64,000 nt of DNA, taken from contig NC_081818.1 of the NCBI RefSeq assembly GCF_030704535.1, forward strand, positions 26,265,001 through 26,329,000, read 5' to 3'. Below, one piece after another: positions 24,738-35,200 of the stretch. Below the pieces are notes generated by a model. That model was not told the DNA's origin, made no database searches, and saw nothing but the letters and a program-made list of their open reading frames with translations. A program made the translations under genes and the position numbers. Source of the stretch: Vitis vinifera. Its lineage: Eukaryota; Streptophyta; Magnoliopsida; Vitales; Vitaceae. The first letter of the stretch is position 1, and each line of letters opens with the position of its first letter.

Positions 24738-25790
24738 TTAAAATTTAATTAAAAAATTATTAAATTACAATTTATGAATGAAATTTAAAAATATACTTAA
24801 ATAATAAATTATTTATATTTAAATTTAAAATTCTAATATTACTTCAACAAACATAAATTGATAAATAGAAGATATTATAAATGAATGTTTTATTTATTAA
24901 TAAATTAATAATCTTAAAATAATAAATTTATATAACATATAAATAATATATAAAATTGTATAATTTATTAATTTAAGATATTTAATTTGTTAATTTTTAA
25001 GATATTAATTTATTTATATTATGATAAATTTATCTTTATCGAAATAATAGTATAGTAGTTAATAACTGAGATTTCAATTATAATATTTTTTTTTTACTTT
25101 TAAATTTAATTAAAAACTATTAAATTACAATTTATGATTGAAATTTTAAAAATATACTTAAATAAAAAATTATGTATATTTAAACTTAAAAATCTAGTAT
25201 TATTTCAACAAACATAAATTGATAAATAGAAGATATTATAAATGAATATTTGATTTATTAATAAATTAATAATCTTAAAATAATAAACATATAAAACATA
25301 TAAATAATATATAAAATTGTATAATTTATTAATTTAAGATATTTAATTTGTTAATTTTTAAGATATTAATTTATTTATATTATGATAAATTTATCTTTAT
25401 CGAAATAATAGTATAGTAGTTAATAACTGATATTTCAATTATAATATTTTTTTTGTACTTTCCATTTTAATTAAAAACTATTAAATCACAATTTATGATT
25501 GAAATTTTAAAAATATACTTAAATAAAAAATTATTTATATTTAAACTTAAAAATCTAGTATTACTTCAACAAACATAAATTAATAAATAGAAGATATTAT
25601 AAATGAATGTTTTATTTATTAATAAATTAATAATCTTAAAATAATAAATTTATATAACATATAAATAATATATAAAATTGTATAATTTGTTAATTTAAGA
25701 TATTTAATTTGTTAATTTTTAATATATTAATTTATTTGTATTATGACAAATTTATCTTTAACAAAATAATAACATACTCTTAAGCCATAG
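24738..25790 (+). repeat. About 357-bp AT-rich tandem repeat in left MULE arm, 3 units
   Basis: Three head-to-tail copies starting near 24738, 25093 and 25453. Each contains attacaatttatga, caacaaacataaattgataa, taataatcttaaaataataa and taatagtatagtagttaataactga in the same order (the last phrase is altered in copy 3). The right arm has only two copies, in inverted orientation (about 27055-27345 and 27346-27720). Confidence 0.85.
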
Positions 25791-26025
25791 TTGTCATATA
25801 TAGATTTTTTTTACAAAATTAGTTAATGAAATTAATTACAAAAAGTCTACTACAAAATGTAATTTTTAATAGTTTAATTAAAGTCACAAAAAATATCCAC
25901 TAAACATTAATATAGTGGAAAATAAAAAACATATGTAATCTCACATACCTCCACAAGAAGAGAACCTATGTGTAACTGGTACTCTCTTCCTTTTTGGACA
26001 AGAACCTATATATAATCACACATGA

Positions 26026-26867
26026 TAAAATTTATTTCTCACATGGATACAATTGGCCGGATAAATGTCGAGGCTAGAAATTGGTTGGAGCAAATTCCTC
26101 TTGATAAATGAGCACTCTCATATGATAGTGGGCGGATATATGAAATTATGACAACTAATATGTCTGAAGTTTTTAATGGTGTCCTTAAGGGTGCTCGTAA
26201 CTTACCAATAACAGTTTTAGTCCAGTTAACTTTCTATCGGGTTAACAGTTGCTTCACAGTCAGGCAGGAGCATGGTGTCAGTCGGCTCGTTTCAGGTGAA
26301 GAATTCACTCCACATATTGACACCAAGATAAAGGCTAAAGTTGTTAAGGCGGGTGCACATGAGGTTCTTTTGTATGATCATGTGGCAGGACGTTTTCATG
26401 TTAAAACTAGACACTCTATTGGAAGCAGTAATAGGAAACCTCGCACATATCATGTTACCCTTCAAACGGGGTCTTGCACATGTAACAAAACACTTTTGTT
26501 AGGATTCCCATATTCGCACATTTTTGCTGCTTGTCATTGTCAAGCAATTGATTTTCGACAATTTGTACAAGGTTATTACACCACACGTGCTTACCTATCA
26601 ACATGGGCTCCCTTGTTTTATCTCATATTTGATGAGTTGGAGTGGCCTCAATATAATGGACCGATAATTGTGCCTTCAGACTCAATGAAACGACTAACTT
26701 CTGGTCAACCAAAATCAAGTCGTTTGCATAATGAGATGGATGCAAGGGAAACTAGGACTCCACAAACATGTGGACTTTGCAAGCAATCGGGTCACAATCG
26801 GCGTTCTTGTCTAAAAAGGAAGAGAGTACCAGTTACACATAGGTTCTCTCATTGTGGAGGCATGTGA
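26026..26867 (+). pseudogene. MULE transposase C-terminal remnant (SWIM and CCHC fingers)
   Basis: Reading HMDTIGRINVEARNWLEQIP leads to an in-frame TGA at 26109-26111, where related transposases have Trp, then MSEVFNGVLKGARNLPIT and 200 further residues to the stop at 26867. Two zinc motifs follow: a SWIM finger (GSCTCNKTLLLGFPYSHIFAACH, in which the third ligand Cys is replaced by Tyr) and a CCHC knuckle (CGLCKQSGHNRRSC, intact). The DDE catalytic core is absent. The stop and the lost SWIM Cys both fit single G-to-A changes. The final about 21 codons lie inside the inverted arm. Not functional as a transposase. Confidence 0.9.
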
Positions 26868-27728
26868 AATTATATATGTTTTTTATTTTCCACTATATTA
26901 ATGTTTAGTGGATATTTTTTGTGACTTTAATTAAACTATTAAAAATTACATTTTGTAGTAGACTTTTTGTAATTAATTTCATTAACTAATTTTGTAAAAA
27001 AAATCTATATATGACAACTACGGCTTAAGAGTATGTTATTATTTTGTTAAAGATAAATTTGTCATAATACAAATAAATTAATATCTTAAAAATTAACCAA
27101 TTAAATATCTTAAATTAATAAATTATACGATTTTATATATTATTTATATATTATATAAATTTATTATTTTAAGATTATTAATTTATTAATAAATAAAACA
27201 TTCATTTATAATATCTTCTATTTATTAATTTATGTTTGTTGAAATAATACTAGATTTTTAAGTTTAAATATAAATAATTTTTTATTTAAGTATATTTTTT
27301 AAATTTCAATCATAAATTGCGATTTAATAGTTTTTAATTAAATTGGAAAGTAAAAAAAATATTATAATTGAAATCTCAGTTATTAACTACTATACTATTA
27401 TTTCGATAAAGATAAATTTATCATAATATAAATAAATTAATATATTAAAAATTAACAAATTAAATATCTTAAATTAATAAATTATACAATTTTATATATT
27501 ATATATATGTTATATAAATTTATTATTTTAAGATTATTAATTTATTAATAAATAAAACATTCATTTATAATATTTTTTATTTATCAATTTATGTTTGTTG
27601 AAGTAATATTAAAATTTTAAATTTAAATATAAATAATTTATTATTTAAGTATATTTTTAAATTTCATTCATAAATTGTAATTTAATAATTTTTTAATTAA
27701 ATTTTAAATTTAAATAAAAATTAACTAA

Positions 27729-27985
27729 AGCCGCAGTTGCCAACCGCGACTTTAGTTAAAAAATGAAACCGCGTTTGGCAACTACGGCTTTAGTACAAAA
27801 ATGAAGCCGCGTTTGCCAACTGCGGCTTTAGTGTAAAAATGAAGCCACATTTATCAACTACGGCTTTAGTACAAAAATGAAGTCGCGTTTGCCAACTACG
27901 GCTTTAGTGCAAAAATGAAGCCGCATTTATCAATTGCGGCTTTAGTACAAAAATGAAGCCGCGTTTCCCAACTGCGGCTTTTACT
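27729..27985 (-). repeat. 38-bp tandem array in right MULE arm, 7 units
   Basis: Inverted counterpart of the left array, read on the plus strand as AAGCCGCGTTTGCCAACTGCGGCTTTAGTACAAAAATG-type units. About seven units are seen, one fewer than on the left. Confidence 0.85.
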
Positions 27986-28120
27986 ATAATGACGAAAAAA
28001 AATATTTTTTAATGATGTGGCGCCTACGTGGCATCAAATAGGCCATTTTGAACAATAGTTTGAAAATGTGTCTGTTTTCAACATTAAGTTTCAAAAATGG
28101 GCCATTTTGACCCAAAACTC

Positions 28121-28129
28121 TGAGAAACA
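28121..28129. repeat. 9-bp target-site duplication, right copy
   Basis: TGAGAAACA, identical to 24259-24267. Confidence 0.9.
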
Positions 28130-29240
28130 AGCCTCCATAGCAGAAAGGTTGCACTACATATGCACATCCAAGAACTGGACCAATAAAAGAAAAGGTCATG
28201 TGACCGAATCAGGACTTAAAAAATTGTCATTTGGTTGGAATTCATAATCACCAACTATGACCCTTCTAAAAACATTGCAGTTTCTTTGGATTGAAAAAGA
28301 GAAGAGAAAGGGGGCCCTCTGGAATGATGGTGCCCTCCATTCATCTTCTGCCTACTTCGAAAAGATTGGTACAACCTTCACCTTCTCCAACCTCCCATAT
28401 CTCACATTGGATAAACACCAAGTAGTACAATTTGCAGCAACGGTTTCCAAGTGTCTTTTCCTCTCTTTACTCACTGCATCAGTCTTTATCAGTTCATTTA
28501 TGGTCTGGGGAATTATTTTCAAATTTGAATTTTTTATTTTTATTTTTACAATAGAAATATAAGAGAGTTTTCGAGGGCATAGCCATTTTTAGGTCAAAAT
28601 ATAGTATAAAAATATTTTATTATTAAAATTAAAATTTATAAATTTACAATAACTAGTGACAAACTCATTTGGATTATATTTTATTCCTGAAAAGTTTAAA
28701 AGAAAATGTATTAGAAATAAATAAAGAGAAAAAATGAAAGAAAATTAAAAAGAGATTTAGGATTAATAAATTATTTTAATATATTTTTTTAAATCTTTTT
28801 TTAATTTATTTAACTCCTCTATATAAAAATTAAATACTTTAAAAATATAAATTTTTCAATTATTTTTCTTGAATCAAACAGATTGATTTTTAAAATTTAT
28901 TGATGGTATCATTTAATTCCCTTATATAATTCTTTTTCTTTTTTCGAATTTTTAAAACAAATGCAAAATTATAATAATAAAAATAATAATAATAATTGAC
29001 CTACCAAAATTGGGTGAAGGGTATTTTCGTCATCCATTTACTCAGAATATCCAAAAATGTTTTTTTATTTTATTAGTTTTATTAATTTATGAGGAATTTA
29101 CAATTTGGAAACTTCTTCTGTAGTCCTCTGAACTCGACCGTTTCTTCTCCCTTTTCGAGCACATACATACGCACAAACCTTCATTTTTCAGTTGGTGAGT
29201 TTCAGAATCGAAAGCAGAGGGAGGAAGAGAAGAGAAAAAC
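28130..29240. other. Upstream region of the cohesin kleisin gene
   Basis: Highly AT-rich from 28590, with an (AAT)n run at about 28971-28998. The last about 150 bases (CTTCTTCTG..., gcagagggaggaagagaagag) look like the 5' leader of the gene starting at 29241. The frame 28257-28562 has no known domain. Confidence 0.4.
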
Positions 29241-32200
29241 ATGTTTGAGTCTCAGTCCCTCCTCTCCAGAAAGGGGGCTTTACGCAGTGTATGGGAAGCT
29301 GCTTATTTTCACAAGAAGCTCAAGAAAGCCCAAGTCACTCAGACCAATATCTCTTCCTCCGTCGGTGGGTCTCCTTTTGTTTTTTGCCTCTCTTTTTCCC
29401 GTTTTCGTCTATCTGCTTTTTTTTCTTAGGGATACTGTTTGCTTCGCGGGAAAAGTGAGGGGAAAGGGCAGGAAAGTGGTAGTTTAAGGTTGAGAATGTC
29501 TTCAATTTTGAGCATTTTCTAAGTTTTTTTCCCCGTGAAACAAATGGAGGCTTTTATGTTTTGTTTTGATTTTTTTTTCTTTTTTCAAATTCGGCGGTTT
29601 GGAGGCCAGACTTGTCTGTGAGTATTACCTTGAGATTGGAGTTTATGACCTCTATAAGAAATTAAATACAAATGGTGCTGGTAATGGTGATTATATATGT
29701 GGGAATTCTCGTATACTGGTTGGATTGGCTCATATCAATCTGGTTTTCTTAATATCTCCGGCAGCTTCATTTTCCGCTGTTTAGTTTTATTTCCAGTTTG
29801 AAGTACATTGGTTTAGTTAACCTAGTTTTTGTGCCTCTTTGATTCTACTTGGTTCTGCTCTTTGGCTAGTTCCTTCCTATGTGCGCTGCTCATTGTCATT
29901 TTGTACCCCTGTTGATATTGGTCTGCATTGCAGAAAAAGATGAGCTAGTGAAATCCTTTTGACTGGTTCTAAAAAAAAGGTAGTTAGGGTTTTTTTGTGA
30001 CGTAAATATCGAAGCAAATATATAGTGGCTGAATTGACTCTACTCTACCCTATGTACGAAGTGATGTTTAACGTTTTTTTAATCATTTACAACTTTTGAC
30101 CTTTGAGTTTCTCCTTTGCTCTACAGTGCTTCTCACGTTTTCCCCATCTGGAATTATGTCTCTTATGTGTTGTTTGTTTTCTTAAGGCTGAATGCAATTT
30201 GCTTTCAGACCTGTGATTGTTTGTTTTTAACTTTTTTATTTTTTTTATTACTTATTTTGTAATAATTTTTTACTGAATAAAAAAAACCAAAATATTTAGC
30301 TTTTTAATGAATGCTCAAAATAACTTTTTGAAATAACCAAAATACAATCTCCACACAACCTTCACCCTACTAATACTTATTATTTAATAAAAATAAAATA
30401 ATAAAAAAATAAGCAACTTCATACTTAATACTATTAAGTCATATTTGGAGTTAAATTAAAATTAAGTTCTATTTAGATTTAAGTAAAAAAAACAAATACC
30501 ACCTTGGTGTTTCTTTTCATTCTACTATCAGTTGTTATATTATTTTTATGTTTTGTGAACTTTGTCTGTCACGAATTTCTGTTATTTTGTCTTTCTGTTC
30601 TTATGCTATGACTCTAGGTTATGTTTAAATGTACTGATGCCATTAATCGAGAAGCTATCCTAATATTGTTTGATTGAAAAAAGGTAAGTTGTCTTAGTAC
30701 TTCTGTTATTGTTTCAAATATGGTTACCCACCTGGAAATTGGGTTGGGGTATGTGGGAAAGATAAATGGGAAATTCATGGCATGATGAAAGTACATGAAT
30801 TTGATTAGAGAATACCAAAAACTGAAGAGGGTCTGACAAATGTGTTATAGACCTAAAACATTTTCTCTTTACTGGTATGGACATACTAATTTTGGAAGCG
30901 AGTTCACACAAGATTTCAATTGTTTTGTTGTTTTAAAGAGTTTTGTCGTTTGAGAGTTTTTTTCCATGATTATTAGAAGTGACAAAAATGGGAAGCAGGA
31001 TTTATATACTACGTAAGGGGGTCTTCAGTAATTGTACTTTGAGCCAAACACTATTCATGGAAAGGTTAACTAAACATCTGGCTAGTTGTATTTGACCAAC
31101 AAAACTCTGTCTCTCTTATTTTTTCAGAATTTAGGATATGATGCATAAAAGAACAAAGAATAACTATTTCAGTGAAGAAAGCTGGTTATTTGAGGCTTGT
31201 GAGATGCTTTGTTATTGAGAGTAAGGTTTTCCTGCTTGAATAATTTGTAGTTTGAATGAACGGCAGTCATCCTCTTTGATGTTAATGAGTCAACTGTGTC
31301 TCTATGTAGGCATGCACTACAAGAGACTCTGGTTGGTGAAAAATCCTATTGTCTCCCATTGTAATAGAGAAATGCAAAAAAGGAAAATAGTGGAAATCAA
31401 TAAAGAAAAGCCGCAACATGAAGAAGGAAAATTCAAGTGTCTAAATATATCTCATAAAAAATGATGGACTAAATTTGTAGAATTATGGGTGCCTAATAAA
31501 AATGATCCACTAATGCAGCCTTAATTATATAACTGAAACAGTTATGACATGTTAAAGAAACACATGGATAGACTTGGAAATGCTTAGGAACAGAAAGTTA
31601 TAATGGTCTTGGTCTAGTACGCATGGCAAGAAAATGGCTTGTGATCTCCAAGAATCAAAACTCTACACACCTTGCAAGCCAGGTTTTGAAAATGGGGATG
31701 GTTAAACTAGTGAGTGTGCTGGTTGGTTTAAATCAATTTGACTGCAAGTTCAATTAAGTAAAACTGTGACTTAGAAACTGCTTAAGAAATAAAAGAAAAA
31801 TACATGTAATACCATATCAAAGTTGTTCTGTTCTCCATTGATTTGCGTTCTTTGAAGCCCAAACTGGTTTGACACTCAAATCAATGTCATTGGCCCACTA
31901 CTCAACAGCCATGTTCAACTGGCCAGTCCTGTTTGTTACTGAGGAACTGGTGGTGAATGCTGTTGGCAAAGGAGGAACAGAGAGCAGTGAACAGTGGTGA
32001 CAATGGTAATGCTAATGATGGTAAAAGATGTAGAGATGGTGGTGAAGCAGTTGTATTAGTGATGGAGATTTATTTATGGTTGAATGATGCATCTGCCACA
32101 CCAGTGTTGTCTACATTGAGGTGGTGACAATGATAGTGGCAGTACATCAGTGATTATAATGGTAATGCTTTCAAAAAAGTATTTACAAGGTGCATTAACA

Positions 32201-35200
32201 AAAACATTTATTCAAAGCAGGAAAGTAACTTCAGAGGTTCATCTTTATGCTATCACAGTGTCAAATCATAGATCGCATAAAACATTAGCGAAGTCAATGT
32301 GGTGAGGAGCCCTTGTGCATTTCCTTCCTTCCCCTCCTTATATGCGATGGCTTTGTCTAAGGAGGCTTGGGTGGTGGATTTATGGAAGATTCAGGAAAGG
32401 GGGGATCTTTGGGATCCGTGCTTCTCTAGGAACTTTTAACAATTGGGAGTTGGACATTGTTGAGACTTTCTTCTCTAAATTGCTAGAGAAGGTGGTTAGG
32501 AGGGAAGAGAACAATAAGGTGATCTGGAAGGATTCCAAGAAGGGGGTGTTTTCAATTTATTCTTTCTATTCAGCCTTGAAACTTGGGAGGCCAATCCCCT
32601 TTCCAACAAACATTATTTGGAATCCATGGGTCTTGTCAAGAGCAAGCTTTTTTTCTTGGGAAGTAAGTTGTGGAAAGTTTTGACTTCAGATCAATTTTAA
32701 AAAAGAGGGTAGAAACTAGTGAATAGATGTTTTCTTTGTGAACTTGAGGAGGAATCTATTGATCACATTTTACTTCACTATAACAAGGCAAGGTTTCTAT
32801 GGTGTCTTCTATTCTCATTATTTGATGTATCATGGGTGATCCCCTCTTCAGTGAAAGAAACTGTATTAAGTTGGTATAAATCCTTTGTAGGGGGAAAAAG
32901 AATGAAGATGTGAAGAGTCACTCCTCTCTACATTTTTTGGACAATTTGGCAGGAACAAAACCAAAGAGCATTTGAAAAACGAGGAAAAGAATGACCAAAT
33001 GTTAAAACTTTTGTTTCTTACCGATCTTTCAGCTTGTTAGCATGTACATAAGAGAAGACTTGATGCCTTTTTGTGATTTTGTAGATTGGGTGGGGTCTCT
33101 TTGAGAGTAAGGGTGGTTTGTTGTGGTTTCTCTGCTGAGGCTTTTCCTTTAGGTGCCTCTGTATATGGTTTGTGTACTCTAGTGTACTTTTTTCTATTAT
33201 ATAAAATACGTCTCTCTTTGCCTATTAAAAAAATATTAGTGAAGTCAGTGTCAATAGTGGTAATCCTTTGTTAAATGTAACATATCTTTACCCCTACCAG
33301 ATTTGGAATCTATAATTAGTTCAGAATGAATTGCTTTTCAGCTTTAGCAGTTGCAGTTCCTGATGTTTTGGCATGGAAAGTCAACTGTACAAATCCCAAG
33401 GTTCCCTAGGCGTGGATAGAATATCTTTTATTTCTTTCATGAATAGGTCATGTGTGACTTGAGGTCTGTCTGAGGTCTTGTATCTTGATTCTCTTGTTCT
33501 TTCTTCTTTTGCCTGTTATGTTTTTCCTTGCATACTTCTTGCGTAATGGGATTTGCTTCTTTTTTTTTTGTGCTGCCCAATGAAATCTTAATTGAAAAAA
33601 AAATAAAATTCTAGTTTATCTCTGTGAAGATCATTACCTTAAAAAAAAGACAAATGTAGCAGTAAACTTTTATTATTAAGTCAATCTTAGTGTTTGCTTC
33701 AAATGATTTTCTATATTGCTATTTATTTTGTTAACTTTTCCTTCCCAACCCATTTCCTACATTTTTCCTCCTCAACTTGGTGCTTGATGCAGATAAGATT
33801 TTAGTAGATGAAGTTCCTGTCCTTGCATATAGAATATTGGGTTACATTCTTCTTGGTGTTGTGAGAATATACTCGAAGAAAGTAGAATATCTGTTTGATG
33901 ACTGCCAAAAGATGCTGATTAAAGTCAAGGATTTTGCTGTTGGTAAACAATTTAATGCAGATATGGAGGGATTTTCTGCACCCTGTTTCTCTATTACTCT
34001 ACCAAAAACGTTTGAACTTGATGCTTTTGATTTGGAGGTCTTGGAAGATGTTAGTGGGTGAGCAATATAATTAACAAAATCAAGGGTTACTTCAGTACCT
34101 TCTCCACTAATCATTCTTAACCACTTTTTGTTTGTTCTGCCGACTTTCCAGAGGCAATGTGAGACCCCAGGAAGAGATTACGCTTCAAGGTTCCACTCAA
34201 CTTTATGTAAATTCATTCTACTTAACTTTGAATAATTTTTTCTTTTTTTTATTTATTTTACTTCATTTTATTTTTGGTGCTGCAGATACCTTGAAAAATG
34301 AGGGAATCAGGCATTACTTTCTAGATCAGGTATTTTGCCTCAAGCTTTTCGTGTTTATTGAGGTCATTATGTGGCCAAGCTTCCAACATGTAAAGAATCA
34401 TTCTGAATGCAAGAATTTCTATTTCATTGAGCTCAACATGCTTTAGTGTTCATTCTACTTAAACTTCTCAGAAGATGTTTCCCTTTGTTTGACTTTCCTA
34501 AGAAAATATCTGGTGTAACTTTGGCGGGAGATGTATTTTTTGAACAAAAAAATTATAATTATGTTTCTTTTCTTCATAACATCATAATCTTCTTTTGGCT
34601 GGGAAAGTTTTAATTACAGTATTCCTTCCATTTAAACTTCTGAGAACATGTTTCATTTTGTTTGCATTTCTCAAGAATATATCTATATCTACATGGAGTG
34701 GGAGAAGTAGCATACTTGAATAGAAAATTCATCATACATATATTTCTTTCTTTTAGAAGATTATACATTTGCTGTCTTCAAAAGGTTTACCCGTGCTGAA
34801 CTTGCATGAATATGTGTTTTTGAACATGGCAGGATGGGTTATATACATCAATTACCTTCTATACAATTGCTGATACAAAGTGTCTAGCGCAAAGACAATA
34901 TTCAGAGCATTTGCCTATAAAAAAAAGAAAAAAGAAAGAAAAAAAAAGACAATATTCAGAGCATATGACCTTCTCATCTAACTTCTCACAGTTTGGCTAC
35001 AGAAATCAATTTTTGCTATTATGTTTTTATCCAGTGCATAATATAATTTTTTTAACCCAATGGTTTAAAACTAGAACCCTAAGTAGAACTTGATCGGATG
35101 GGTTTTGGGTTATCCTGGTTCAACCAGCAGTTCAATCCAGTTACTCAGAATTTATATCTAATTATTGTTGAACATCAGAGTCATATCCTCCACTATCCAA

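Larger units (their letters stand above)
24268..28120. mobile_element. Fold-back Mutator-like element (MULE), 3853 bp
   Basis: Ends are inverted: GAGTTTTGGGTCAAAATGG at the left and its exact complement at the right, with a perfect TGAGAAACA duplication outside. The inverted arms are very long: 24268-26005 (1738 bp) and 26803-28120 (1318 bp), around a 797-bp unique core. Each arm holds a 38-bp tandem array near its tip and a larger AT-rich tandem repeat further in. The core plus the inner part of the right arm carry the C-terminal part of a MULE transposase. The catalytic N-terminal region is missing, so the copy is non-autonomous, though its ends look intact enough to be moved in trans. The arms still pair well overall, so insertion or arm homogenisation is not ancient, but no age can be computed by eye. 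Confidence 0.93.

Noticed and set aside
34911-35093. Frame starting MPIKKRKKKEKK as a basic peptide gene
   Set aside because: Product of the A/G-rich tail of the tiny LINE insertion and intron sequence.
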